A DNA stretch of 64,000 nucleotides from Ciceribacter thiooxidans (GTDB lineage Bacteria > Pseudomonadota > Alphaproteobacteria > Rhizobiales > Rhizobiaceae): positions 868,001-932,000 of the forward strand of contig NZ_CP059897.1 of the NCBI RefSeq assembly GCF_014126615.1. The letters are read 5' to 3'. The translations under genes and the position numbers were made by a program. Below, one piece after another: positions 1-8,646 of the stretch. The notes beneath the pieces were generated by a model. The model was not told where the DNA came from, searched no databases, and worked only from the letters and a program-made list of their open reading frames with translations. Every line of letters begins with the position of its first letter. Within the stretch, counting starts at the first letter, position 1.

Positions 1-60
1 AAACCGCATTATATCGATGTGACAATCGACGGAATCGGGCGCCAACGGGTGTGGTACTGA
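1..60 (+). CDS. C-terminal end of an unidentified protein (partial)
   Basis: Frame 1 is open from the window edge to a TGA at 58-60 and gives 19 residues ending in GRQRVWY. Only this tail is visible, so no family can be assigned. The stop lies 3 bases before the VirB1-like start, which suggests it is the previous gene of the same operon. Confidence 0.4.
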   Translation, partial: KPHYIDVTIDGIGRQRVWY

Positions 61-63
61 GCC

Positions 64-735
64 ATGTCCGTCGCTTTGCTCTACCTCACACAAAGTTGCG
101 TGCCGACCTTCGTGACCGAGACCCCGGCTCGTGTCGTTAGCGCTGAAAGCGGCTTCGATCCGTTCGCCATTCGGATCACCGGTCCCGCCCCGCTTTCGCG
201 AAAGCCGGCGTCCAGCTCGGAAGCGATCGAACTCGCAACGTCGCTGACGGCCGAGCGCCAGGATATTCAGCTTGGCCTCGGCGCCATCAGCACCCAGCGA
301 CTCCGCACGTTGAACATAACAATGTCCGAGACCTTCGATCCGCGCCGAAACCTTCAAGTCACGGCGGGACTGCTCGACGAGTATTACCGTCTCGCCATGA
401 AGGCAGGCGCAGATTCCGGCCGGCCTGAACAGTTGATGCTGCAATCCTACTACGACGGAGGCGGTTCCTCTGTCGGCTCCTCGCTCCGGTACGAAAAGCA
501 GGTCGAGGAGAACGCGAGGCAGCTCGATCGAGCGCTGGCGACTGCCGTGATCGCAGACAACGAGCAGGATGGAGACAGCATCGAAGACAGCCATGTCGAA
601 GTCACGGTTGAGGCAGCAACCAGCGACCAGCGACCCGACGAAGCGGCATCGGCGCCATCGTGGGACGTTTTTAGTTTGCGACGGAGGTCCCCCGTCCTCG
701 TGTTTCAGAACAGTCAAATGGAGCAGAGCGAATGA
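64..735 (+). CDS. virB1: VirB1-like lytic transglycosylase of a type IV secretion system
   Basis: 223 residues. VirB1 proteins are periplasmic lytic transglycosylases that open the peptidoglycan locally for assembly of the secretion channel. The SLT-type fold is visible: the catalytic Glu is probably E28 in SAESGFDP, and GLGAIST (about 71-77) takes the place of the usual GLMQINS. FDPRRNL and a Tyr-rich helix follow. The tail from about residue 150 is acidic and low in complexity. No clear signal peptide is seen, so the true start could lie elsewhere or export may need the upstream gene. It is the first gene of the virB operon and overlaps virB2 by 4 bases. The family call is firm from motifs plus operon position; activity is inferred. 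Confidence 0.8.
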   Translation: MSVALLYLTQSCVPTFVTETPARVVSAESGFDPFAIRITGPAPLSRKPASSSEAIELATSLTAERQDIQLGLGAISTQRLRTLNITMSETFDPRRNLQVTAGLLDEYYRLAMKAGADSGRPEQLMLQSYYDGGGSSVGSSLRYEKQVEENARQLDRALATAVIADNEQDGDSIEDSHVEVTVEAATSDQRPDEAASAPSWDVFSLRRRSPVLVFQNSQMEQSE

Positions 736-1031
736 CCTTGATTTCCCGATTCCGCCCGGTCGCCGCCTCGACCGCGATGGCCGTCGCCACCATGATCATC
801 CTGGTCGAACCGGCCTTCGCGCAAGCGGCCGGCATCGAGACCGTGCTGCAGAACATCGTCGATATGCTGACCGGCAACATCGCCAAGCTGCTGGCAGTGA
901 TCGCCGTGATCGTGATCTGCATTGCCTGGATGTTCGGCTACATGGACCTGAGACGGGCCGGGTTCTGGATCATCGGGATCGGCGGCATCTTCGGTGCCAC
1001 TGAACTTGTGAACACGATTGTCGGGAGCTGA
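732..1031 (+). CDS. virB2: VirB2 major pilin of the type IV secretion system
   Basis: 99 residues. VirB2 is the inner-membrane prepilin that is processed and polymerised into the T-pilus or conjugative pilus. An N-terminal signal peptide ends near residue 30 (PAFAQA), followed by two hydrophobic helices (about 50-70 and 77-95) joined by a short loop, the usual VirB2 layout. Its ATGA start overlaps the stop of virB1, and virB3 begins 4 bases after its stop. Confidence 0.85.
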   Translation: MTLISRFRPVAASTAMAVATMIILVEPAFAQAAGIETVLQNIVDMLTGNIAKLLAVIAVIVICIAWMFGYMDLRRAGFWIIGIGGIFGATELVNTIVGS

Positions 1032-1035
1032 GCGC

Positions 1036-1377
1036 ATGCTGCCCCCACGGCCAACGCTCGAGGAAGACACTCTCTTCATTGCTTGCACACGGCCGGCAAT
1101 GATCGCCGGCGTCACAATGGAGGCGATGGGGCTAAACATCATGCTCACGACGGTCCTCTACATCCTCGCCGGCTCGATCGCCTACTTGGCCGTCGGCGTC
1201 GTCTTCCATCTCGTCTTTCGCGCGAGTGTGACGCACGACCACAATATGTTCCGCATCCTGCTTGCCTGGGTGGAAACGCGCGGCCGGTCGCGCACCAGCT
1301 CCTATTGGGGTGGAGCGACGGTTTCGCCGCTGAAGCTCGCCCGCCGTTATGACGAAAGAGACCTTGGTTATGCCTGA
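1036..1377 (+). CDS. virB3: VirB3 inner-membrane protein of the type IV secretion system
   Basis: 113 residues. VirB3 is a small inner-membrane protein that works with the VirB4 ATPase in pilus biogenesis. A hydrophobic segment covers about residues 29-53, after an N-terminal part with the family-typical TRPAMIAGV. The ATG at 1036 is chosen over a TTG at 1018, which would lie inside virB2. The end overlaps the VirB4 start by 8 bases, so translation of the two is probably coupled. Confidence 0.82.
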   Translation: MLPPRPTLEEDTLFIACTRPAMIAGVTMEAMGLNIMLTTVLYILAGSIAYLAVGVVFHLVFRASVTHDHNMFRILLAWVETRGRSRTSSYWGGATVSPLKLARRYDERDLGYA

Positions 1378-3751
1378 CCTCGCCACGCTCAGATCTCGCG
1401 AGCTCGGCCCGGAGACCTTCATCCCCTACATCCGCCACGTCGACGAGTCGGCGATCGCGCTCGATTCCAGGGCGATGATGATGATGATTGCGCTCGAAGG
1501 CGTCTCATTCGAGACAGCCGACTTTCTCGATCTGAACGCGCTTCATTGCGACCTCAACACGCTCTACCGGAACATCGCGGACGAGCGGCTTGCCCTATGG
1601 ACCCATCTCATTCGCCGTCGGGACAGTGACTATCCCGATGGAACCTTCACGAGCACCTTTTCGGCCACGCTCGACGACAAGTACCGCGAGAGTATGGTCG
1701 GCCAGCATCTGTTCCGCAACGATCTCTACCTGACAGTCATTCTGTCCCCCGCCCAAGATCCGGCTGACAGGGCGGCGAAGCTGCTGTCGCGGCTATGGCA
1801 TGCCCGCCGCGCTCGTGCCGAACTGGACGAGGAAGCCCTGAAGCAGCTTCGGGACACAGTCGTCGACATCAAAACCGCGTTGAAGCGCTTCGAACCCAGG
1901 GTACTTTCCGTCTATGAGCGCGATGGCCTTCTATTCTCGGAGCCAAGCGAGGTGTTGCATCAACTCGTCGGCGGGCGGCGTGAGCCGATCCCGCTGACGG
2001 AGGGGCGTGTCGGTTCCGCGATCTATTCGGAACGTCTCATCTTCGGACGCGAGATAATCGAAATTCGCAGCGAGGCAGACAGCCGCTATGCCGGCATGCT
2101 GAGCTTCAAGGAATATCCAGCCCGCACTCGGGTGGGCATGCTGGACGGCGTGCTCACCGGTCCGTTCGAACTCATCCTGTCACAATCCTTCTCCTTCGTT
2201 TCGAAGGTCGACGCCCGGACCATTTTGGGCCGAAAGCAGAACCAAATGGTCAGCAGCGGTGACAAGGCTGCCTCCCAGATCGACGAACTCTACGAGGCTA
2301 TGGATGACCTGGAGTCCAACCGGTTCGTGCTAGGGGAGCATCACCTGACCCTCGCTGTCTTCGCCCCTTCTGTGAAGGAGCTTGTCGACAATCTTGCCAA
2401 GGCGCGCGCGGGCCTGACGAGCGGCGGCGCTATCGTCGCACGCGAGGATCTCGGCCTTGAGGCGGCCTGGTGGGCGCAACTGCCTGGCAATTTCCGCTAC
2501 CGTGCCCGCTCCGGCGCAATCACCTCACGGAATTTCGCCGCCTTGTCGCCCTTCCATTCCTATCCGACCGGGCAGAAAGATGGCAACGAGTGGGGTCCCG
2601 CCGTTGCGCTGCTCAAAACTGCATCCGGATCGCCATACTACTTCAATTTTCATTATAGTGATCTCGGCAACACCTTCCTCTGCGGGCCATCCGGAGCCGG
2701 CAAGACGGTGCTCCTCAACTTCATGCTGTCGCAACTCGGAAAGCACGATCCGCATGTGGTGTTCTTTGACAAGGACAGGGGTGCAGACCTCTTTGTGCGC
2801 GCCGCCGGCGGCACCTACCGACCCCTCAAGAACGGCATGCCAACCGGCTGCGCGCCTCTTAAGGCTCTTGAACTCACGCCGGCAAACAAGGTTTTCCTGA
2901 CACGTTGGGTCGGCAAGCTTGTCGGCTCGTCTTCCCGGGAACTCAGCGTCGGCGAACTCCGCGACATCGCCTCCGCGATCGAGGGCCTTTCCGATCTTCC
3001 GGTGGAGCGCCGCACGATCGGGGCGCTAAGGGCCTTCCTCAACAACACTGATCCCGAAGGCATTGCCGCGCGGCTGCGGCGGTGGGAAAGGGGAGGGCCC
3101 CTCGGCTGGGCCTTCGACAACGTCATCGAGGATATCGGTTTCGGCGAGTTTGGCATCGGCGGCAAGTTCGTCGGCTACGACATGACCGATTTTCTCGACA
3201 ACGAGGAAATCCGCACGCCCCTCATGGCCTATCTCTTCCATCGCGTCGAGCAGTTGATCGACGGCCGGCGGATTATCATCGTCATCGACGAGTTCTGGAA
3301 GACGCTCCAGGATGAAGGGTTTCGCGATCTCGCTGAGAACAAGCTCAAGACGATCCGCAAACAGAACGGTCTCATGCTGTTTGCCACGCAGAGCCCGCGC
3401 GATGCACTCGTTTCGCCAATCGCCCATACGATCATCGAGCAATGCCCGACGCAGATCTTTCTGCCGAACTCCCGCGGCAATCATGCCGACTATGTCGACG
3501 GATTCAATCTGACGGAACGCGAATACGAGCTGATCTCGCGCGAGCTCACCGTCGAGAGTCGCCGTTTCGTCCTCAAACAGGGACACAACAGCGTCGTCGC
3601 CGAACTGGATCTGAACGGCTTCGACGACGAACTCTCCATCCTCTCCGGCCGCACCGCCAATATCGAACTCGTCGACGACATCCGCGGCGAGGTCGGCGAC
3701 CATCCTGAGGATTGGCTGCCGGTCTTCCATGAACGAAGGAGTGCGAGTTGA
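1370..3751 (+). CDS. virB4: VirB4 ATPase of the type IV secretion system
   Basis: About 793 residues, normal for VirB4. It is the conserved ATPase at the cytoplasmic base of the channel. The N-terminal half is the CagE/TrbE/VirB4 domain. The C-terminal half has Walker A GPSGAGKT near residues 440-447 and Walker B IIIVIDEFW near 640. An in-frame ATG at 1349 would add 7 residues, but 1370 has a better upstream purine stretch (AAAGAGA). The stop overlaps virB5 by 4 bases. Confidence 0.92.
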   Translation: MPDLATLRSRELGPETFIPYIRHVDESAIALDSRAMMMMIALEGVSFETADFLDLNALHCDLNTLYRNIADERLALWTHLIRRRDSDYPDGTFTSTFSATLDDKYRESMVGQHLFRNDLYLTVILSPAQDPADRAAKLLSRLWHARRARAELDEEALKQLRDTVVDIKTALKRFEPRVLSVYERDGLLFSEPSEVLHQLVGGRREPIPLTEGRVGSAIYSERLIFGREIIEIRSEADSRYAGMLSFKEYPARTRVGMLDGVLTGPFELILSQSFSFVSKVDARTILGRKQNQMVSSGDKAASQIDELYEAMDDLESNRFVLGEHHLTLAVFAPSVKELVDNLAKARAGLTSGGAIVAREDLGLEAAWWAQLPGNFRYRARSGAITSRNFAALSPFHSYPTGQKDGNEWGPAVALLKTASGSPYYFNFHYSDLGNTFLCGPSGAGKTVLLNFMLSQLGKHDPHVVFFDKDRGADLFVRAAGGTYRPLKNGMPTGCAPLKALELTPANKVFLTRWVGKLVGSSSRELSVGELRDIASAIEGLSDLPVERRTIGALRAFLNNTDPEGIAARLRRWERGGPLGWAFDNVIEDIGFGEFGIGGKFVGYDMTDFLDNEEIRTPLMAYLFHRVEQLIDGRRIIIVIDEFWKTLQDEGFRDLAENKLKTIRKQNGLMLFATQSPRDALVSPIAHTIIEQCPTQIFLPNSRGNHADYVDGFNLTEREYELISRELTVESRRFVLKQGHNSVVAELDLNGFDDELSILSGRTANIELVDDIRGEVGDHPEDWLPVFHERRSAS

Positions 3752-4449
3752 TGACTTACTTCCAATTCCACGGCGAAGCGCTTGCTGCTGCGATCGTCTT
3801 TGCTGCCAGCGGGGCAGCGGGCCAGGGGATCCCGGTGATTGACCAGACCGCAATCGCCAAGCACATCGAGACGATCGCTGAGCTCAAGTCGCAGCTCGAC
3901 GCTCTCAATCAGCAGATCGAGCAGGCGCAGCAACTCTACGGCTCGCTCAACAAGCTGACCGACATGGCCGATGTCGCCGGCGTCCTGAACGATCCCGCGA
4001 TCCGCAGGGCGCTGCCTGAGGACTTCGCCGCCATCGAGGCGCTGTTCAACGGCAATGGTGCGGGCGTCTTCAGTGACGCCGCTTCGAAGTTCGTCGAGAC
4101 GAATTCGACGTACCGGACCAGCGCCGATGACTTCTATGCGCAGGAGCTTACCCGCATTCAAAACAGGAACGCCGGACAGATGAGCCTCGGGCAGCAGATC
4201 TACGATGCGGTGACCAGGCGCATCGATGGGATCGATCAGTTGCGTGAGGAAATATCGACGGCAAGTGACGCCAAGAATGTCGCCGATCTTCAGGCGCGGC
4301 TTCAAGCCGAGCAGGCCTTTCTTCAGGCCGATGTGCTGCGGATGGAGGGGCTCCGCATGGTTCAGCAGGCCCAGGTTCAGATCGGTGAGCAACGCAAGGC
4401 CGAGGATTGGCGCAAGCGCATGGACGCGATGGGGGCAGCCCTACAATGA
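3748..4449 (+). CDS. virB5: VirB5/TrbJ minor pilus component
   Basis: 233 residues. VirB5 is a minor component at the pilus tip, used in adhesion and host or recipient contact. An N-terminal signal sequence (about 1-25, small residues around GAAGQG) is followed by a helical body with a long coiled-coil-like region (KSQLDALNQQIEQAQQL), as expected for the VirB5/TrbJ fold. It overlaps both neighbours through ATGA junctions, so it is translated as part of the virB operon. Confidence 0.85.
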   Translation: MMTYFQFHGEALAAAIVFAASGAAGQGIPVIDQTAIAKHIETIAELKSQLDALNQQIEQAQQLYGSLNKLTDMADVAGVLNDPAIRRALPEDFAAIEALFNGNGAGVFSDAASKFVETNSTYRTSADDFYAQELTRIQNRNAGQMSLGQQIYDAVTRRIDGIDQLREEISTASDAKNVADLQARLQAEQAFLQADVLRMEGLRMVQQAQVQIGEQRKAEDWRKRMDAMGAALQ

Positions 4450-4799
4450 GATCTCAGCTTGTGTCTATTTTTCTCGTCCTTCTCGCCGGCTGTTCGGACG
4501 ATGCGGAGCGTGTCTATACGGTGGAAGAACTGATGGCCGACGAGGCGTTGCTTGTCGAGTGGGTTGGCAAATGCCGCGACAATCCGGGAGAGTTGGGTGA
4601 CACGCCAAACTGCCAGAACGCCGCCGCCGCGGATTTCAAGGCGCGTCTTGGAAGGATGGGCAAGGTACTGGGGGCTAAGGCATGTACCAGGTATTTGCCT
4701 TTGTGGACCAACAGTTCAAGACGCCGCTCGAAACCTTTGTTTCGGACGGAACCTCGAACATCTCCGATTGGGTCTCGAATCCTCTTACAGCCGGGGTGA
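4446..4799 (+). CDS. EexN-like entry-exclusion lipoprotein, 3' end apparently frameshifted
   Basis: Open frame of 117 residues. EexN lipoproteins sit in the envelope of plasmid-bearing cells and block redundant conjugal entry of the same plasmid type. A lipobox (LLAGC) gives Cys16 after a short hydrophobic leader. The family pattern VEWVGKC..NPGELGDTPNC is clear. Family members are usually about 80 residues, but this frame runs 118 bases into virB6. One extra G in the G5 run at 4670-4674 would bring the TAA at 4676-4678 into frame and end the protein 3 bases before the virB6 start. The gene is therefore either frameshifted or affected by a sequence error. The position between virB5 and virB6 matches pKM101-type operons. 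Confidence 0.75.
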   Translation: MRSQLVSIFLVLLAGCSDDAERVYTVEELMADEALLVEWVGKCRDNPGELGDTPNCQNAAAADFKARLGRMGKVLGAKACTRYLPLWTNSSRRRSKPLFRTEPRTSPIGSRILLQPG

Positions 4800-5617
4800 C
4801 TCTCTACGTCGTGCTCTACGGATACCTTGTGCTTCGCGGCTCCGTCCAGGAGCCGGTCCTCGATTTCGCATTTCGGGGGATCAAGCTCGCTATCATCGTG
4901 ATGCTGGTGAAGAATGCCGATTCCTACCAGACCTACGTCACGGACATATTCTTCGACGCCCTCCCGCGCGAGATCTCGCAGTCACTCAATACCGGTGCCG
5001 CACCGAGCGCCTCATCCTTCGACAGTCTGCTCGACAAGGGACAAAGTTCTGCAAAGGAGATATGGGCGCGGGGCTCGTGGCCCGTCGATGTCGTCACGGG
5101 TGTCTGCGGGATGATGGTGATCGCCGCCAGCTTCGTCGTTGCGGCAATCGGCTACATCGTCTCGCTCTACGCCCGGCTCGCGCTCGCCATCGTGCTTGCA
5201 ATCGGTCCGATCTTCGTGACCCTCGCCATGTTCAAATCGACGAGGCGCTTCACCGAGGCGTGGATCGGGCAGCTTGCGAACTTCGTGATCCTTCAGGTCT
5301 TGGTCATGGCAGTCGGATCGCTGCTGATCACCTGCATCGACACCACCTTCACGGCCATCGAGGGATACAGCGACGTCCTGATGCGGCCGATCGCGCTTTG
5401 TGCAATCTGCCTTGCCGCTCTCTACGTCTTCTACCAGCTTCCGAGCATTGCCTCTGCTCTGGCAGCTGGCGGTGCATCGCTGACGTACGGCTACGGTGCG
5501 GCCCGGGATGCTCACGAGAGTTCGCTGGCCTGGGCTGCCTCACGCGGCCTTCACGCTACAGGTCGCGGAGTTCGAGCCGTCGGGCGAACGTTCAGATCGA
5601 AGGACGCCAGCTCATGA
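4682..5617 (+). CDS. virB6: VirB6 polytopic membrane protein of the type IV secretion system
   Basis: 311 residues with five or more hydrophobic segments (about 40-60, 68-85, 135-160, 165-185, 195-225 and 235-255), typical of VirB6/TrbL. This inner-membrane protein forms part of the translocation pore. The start at 4682 gives MYQVFAFVDQQF, a normal family N-terminus. The stop overlaps a possible ATG at 5614, but the VirB7-like gene more likely begins at 5653. Confidence 0.88.
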   Translation: MYQVFAFVDQQFKTPLETFVSDGTSNISDWVSNPLTAGVTLYVVLYGYLVLRGSVQEPVLDFAFRGIKLAIIVMLVKNADSYQTYVTDIFFDALPREISQSLNTGAAPSASSFDSLLDKGQSSAKEIWARGSWPVDVVTGVCGMMVIAASFVVAAIGYIVSLYARLALAIVLAIGPIFVTLAMFKSTRRFTEAWIGQLANFVILQVLVMAVGSLLITCIDTTFTAIEGYSDVLMRPIALCAICLAALYVFYQLPSIASALAAGGASLTYGYGAARDAHESSLAWAASRGLHATGRGVRAVGRTFRSKDASS

Positions 5618-5652
5618 TACCCGTCGCCGAACGAGAAGAAGGCAATTCACAA

Positions 5653-5928
5653 ATGATCAGACCAGTCCTCCTGCTATCCATGGCGGTGATCTTGAGCGGT
5701 TGCGCATCGATGACCTATCCACTCCCCAAATGCGACGGGTATTCGCGTCGGCCGCTCAATCGATCGATGTGGGAGTGGGAGGATAATAGCAACGTCAAAC
5801 AGGAACACTCGAATGCGCCGCCGGCGAAGTCGCCGGCCATGGGCGCAGCCTATGTCGCGGAACGTAAGGAGAATCCAGCCTTCGCGCATCTCGACATCGC
5901 CACATCTTATCGTCCTTGTGAAGGATAG
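5653..5928 (+). CDS. virB7: VirB7-like outer-membrane lipoprotein
   Basis: 91 residues. VirB7 lipoproteins stabilise VirB9 in the outer-membrane core complex. A hydrophobic leader ends in a lipobox (LSGC, Cys about 17) and is followed by a soluble region containing LPKCDGYSRRPLN, also seen in rhizobial VirB7-type lipoproteins. An in-frame ATG at 5614 overlaps the virB6 stop, but AGAAGG just upstream supports 5653 and gives a proper signal peptide. Confidence 0.75.
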   Translation: MIRPVLLLSMAVILSGCASMTYPLPKCDGYSRRPLNRSMWEWEDNSNVKQEHSNAPPAKSPAMGAAYVAERKENPAFAHLDIATSYRPCEG

Positions 5929-5932
5929 CGCC

Positions 5933-6604
5933 ATGTTCTCGAGGGACGAGCTAAAGAGCTATTTCGACAAAGCACGCCGCTTCGATCAGGATCGCATGAT
6001 CCAGGTCGAGCGCTCGGCACGTATCGCCTGGTCCGTCGCAATCATGGCCGGCGTCCTCGCGGGAGCTTCGGTCCTTGCTGTCGCCGGTCTCACGCCGCTG
6101 AAGACGGTCGAACCGTTTGTTGTCCGCGTCGACAATTCGACGGGCATTGTCGACGTGGTATCGGCATTGACGTCGACCGCCGGTACCTATGATGAGGCGG
6201 TGACCAAATACTTCGCCGCCAAATATGTCCGCGCTCGCGAGGGCTATGTCTGGAGCGAATCCGAGGAGAACTTCCGCACGGTCGCCCTCTTGTCCACTCA
6301 GCCCGAGCAGACCCGGTTCTCCGTCTTCTACCGTGGCAGCAATCCGGAGTCGCCCCAGAATACCTACGGACGCGGCGCCACCGTGCGCGTCGGCATCGCT
6401 TCGATCTCGCTGATCAACCCGAATGTCGTCTCCGTCCGCTACATGCGCACGATCACCCGGGGCGATGACGTCCGCACGACTCACTGGGTTGCGACGCTCA
6501 CCTTTGCTTACGTGAATGCGCCGATGTCGTCGACCGACCGGCTTGTGAACCCTCTCGGCTTCGCCGTCAGCGAATACCGGGCCGATCCGGAGGCGATCAA
6601 CTGA
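5933..6604 (+). CDS. virB8: VirB8 assembly factor of the type IV secretion system
   Basis: 223 residues. VirB8 is a bitopic inner-membrane protein that nucleates assembly of the complex. The N-terminus is cytoplasmic, one membrane helix covers about residues 31-53, and a periplasmic domain of about 170 residues follows (TVEPFVVRVD, YVRAREGYVW). The ATG at 5933 is chosen because the open frame upstream would overlap virB7. It overlaps virB9 by one base (TGATG). Confidence 0.9.
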   Translation: MFSRDELKSYFDKARRFDQDRMIQVERSARIAWSVAIMAGVLAGASVLAVAGLTPLKTVEPFVVRVDNSTGIVDVVSALTSTAGTYDEAVTKYFAAKYVRAREGYVWSESEENFRTVALLSTQPEQTRFSVFYRGSNPESPQNTYGRGATVRVGIASISLINPNVVSVRYMRTITRGDDVRTTHWVATLTFAYVNAPMSSTDRLVNPLGFAVSEYRADPEAIN

Positions 6605-7470
6605 TGCGGACGACTGCAATTCTCACTCTTCTCTTGGCGGGCTCAACTTCAGCGACGCTTGCTCTCGAAATACCGCGCGGTGCATCGCAGGACAGCCGTG
6701 TGCGCTTTGTCGATTACCAGCCCTACAACATAACCCGCATCATCGGCACGTTGCGGTCCTCCGTACAGGTCGAGTTCGCGGGCGACGAGGAGATCGCTCA
6801 TGTCGCACTCGGTAACAGCGTCGCGTGGGAAGTGGCGCCGGCAGGAAACATCCTGTTCCTCAAACCCCGCGAGAACCAGCCGGTCACCAACATCTCCGTT
6901 GTCACGACACGCCGGGACGGATCGACCCGCAGCTATCAGATGGAATTGACCGTGCGTGACGGAACCGTGGATGTCGGCCAGAATACCTATTTCTACGTCA
7001 AGTACCGATACCCGGCCGACGAAGCCGAGCAACGGCGGCAGGCGGCTCAAGCCCGCGCCCTGGTAGCACGGGCCAAGGAAGCCGATGATGTGCTCGCTCT
7101 TCACGAGGCCTATGGGCCGCGAAACTGGCGCTACTCGGCACAAGGCTCCAAGGCTCTCGAACCACAATCCATCTACGACAACGGCAAGGTCACCACCTTT
7201 GCCTTTGTCGGCAATCAGGAAATGCCCGCGATCTACGTCGAGAATTCTGACGGCAGCGAGAGCCTGGTGCCGAAATCGGTCGACGGTAACCTGGTCCTCG
7301 TCCATGCGATCAGCCGAAAGTTCATCCTGCGCCGGGGAGGCGACGTGCTCTGCGTCTTCAACGAGGCCTACGAGCGGGTTGGCATCGATCCCGACACGAA
7401 CACGACGTCACCATCGGTCGAGCGAGTCGTGCGCACGGATGGTGACGGGATCGATCGGGGGCGGCCATGA
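6604..7470 (+). CDS. virB9: VirB9 outer-membrane core complex protein
   Basis: 288 residues. An N-terminal signal peptide (about 1-21, ending near TLAL) is followed by the VirB9/CagX domain: GDEEIAHVALGNSVAWEV near residues 60-77, the NTYFYVKYRYP linker near 125-135, and the C-terminal VirB7-binding part (GPRNWRYSAQGS onward). Together with VirB7 and VirB10 it forms the outer-membrane core complex. It overlaps virB10 by 4 bases. Confidence 0.9.
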   Translation: MRTTAILTLLLAGSTSATLALEIPRGASQDSRVRFVDYQPYNITRIIGTLRSSVQVEFAGDEEIAHVALGNSVAWEVAPAGNILFLKPRENQPVTNISVVTTRRDGSTRSYQMELTVRDGTVDVGQNTYFYVKYRYPADEAEQRRQAAQARALVARAKEADDVLALHEAYGPRNWRYSAQGSKALEPQSIYDNGKVTTFAFVGNQEMPAIYVENSDGSESLVPKSVDGNLVLVHAISRKFILRRGGDVLCVFNEAYERVGIDPDTNTTSPSVERVVRTDGDGIDRGRP

Positions 7471-8636
7471 CTGATGAAGATGGAAGCCGCATTCCCGGCG
7501 AGCGCGCGGAGACCCTCACGGGCAGGCGGATGGCGAGCAATTCTGTCCTGAGGCGGGGCGCTGTGTCACTGTCCGTCGTTGCTTTTGTCGCCTTCGCGCT
7601 CTGGTCCATGAGTGGCACGAAAACGCCGACGGAACCCAAAAAACCAGAGCGGGTGGTCATCCGCCAGACGGCGGATTTCGAACCGGCCAAGGAACAGGTC
7701 GAGCCGGTCCAGGCCGAGCCGCAGGTGAAGCTGCCAGTCCCCGTCGCCACTGAGGAGGAAGAGCACGAGGATCCGCTGCTCGACTCCGCTCGACGTGCGC
7801 CGGTCATGGCGTATAGCGGCGGACAGAACTCCGCGACGGCGCATCGCCAGAACCAGGATGCCTCCATAGCCACAGAAACCCATTTTGTGCCGTTCGATAG
7901 AGCGGTTGGTCAGGACACGGCCATCGCTGATGAACAGAGATTCAGCGGATTGCTGCGGCCGACCCGACTTGAGGGCTCTCGAGCGGGCACCCTCGGAAAC
8001 CGGAACTTCATCGTTGCAATGGGCACCTCGATACCCTGCGTCCTTGAAACGGCCCTCTCGTCGGATCAGCCCGGCTTTACCAGTTGCGTGCTCAACCGTG
8101 ACGTTCTCTCGGACAACGGCCGGGTCGTGCTGATGGAGAAGGGCACCCAACTCGTCGGCGAGTATCGCGGCAGCCTCCAGCGAGGACAGAAGCGGCTGTT
8201 TGTGCTCTGGAATCGGGCAAAGACGCCAAAAGGCGTCATCGTCACATTGGCCTCACCGGCGACGGACGCGCTCGGCCGCGCCGGCGTCGACGGCTATGTC
8301 GATACGCACTGGTGGGAGCGATTTGGAAGCGCTCTTCTTCTCTCGATCGTCGGTGATGCCACAGGCTACGCGAATGGTCGCCTGCAACAGAATGACGTGG
8401 GCGCTGAGAACACGACCGGCGCTGGAAAACAGGCGGCCGCCATCGCTGTCGAGCAGTCGATCAACATCCCGCCGACACTCAACAAACACCAGGGCGAGAT
8501 CGTCTCGATCTTCGTGGCGCGGGATCTCGACTTCTCACGTGTCTATGGATTGCGTGTCACCGAGCCGATGAACAAGGTCCTGGACCGCGCGGTGCTCGGC
8601 AACTTCAGTCCGCAATCCACGCTCGTCACGAAATAG
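7467..8636 (+). CDS. virB10: VirB10/TrbI core-complex protein
   Basis: 389 residues. VirB10 spans the envelope and passes the energy signal from the inner-membrane ATPases to the outer-membrane pore. The layout is a short cytoplasmic N-terminus, one membrane helix (about 31-48), a Pro/Glu/Lys-rich periplasmic linker (about 50-100) and the TrbI beta-barrel domain (about 160-385). LMEKGTQLVGEYRG and the STLVTK end are family-like. The stop is 10 bases before virB11. Confidence 0.9.
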   Translation: MTDEDGSRIPGERAETLTGRRMASNSVLRRGAVSLSVVAFVAFALWSMSGTKTPTEPKKPERVVIRQTADFEPAKEQVEPVQAEPQVKLPVPVATEEEEHEDPLLDSARRAPVMAYSGGQNSATAHRQNQDASIATETHFVPFDRAVGQDTAIADEQRFSGLLRPTRLEGSRAGTLGNRNFIVAMGTSIPCVLETALSSDQPGFTSCVLNRDVLSDNGRVVLMEKGTQLVGEYRGSLQRGQKRLFVLWNRAKTPKGVIVTLASPATDALGRAGVDGYVDTHWWERFGSALLLSIVGDATGYANGRLQQNDVGAENTTGAGKQAAAIAVEQSINIPPTLNKHQGEIVSIFVARDLDFSRVYGLRVTEPMNKVLDRAVLGNFSPQSTLVTK

Positions 8637-8646
8637 GATAGGGTGC

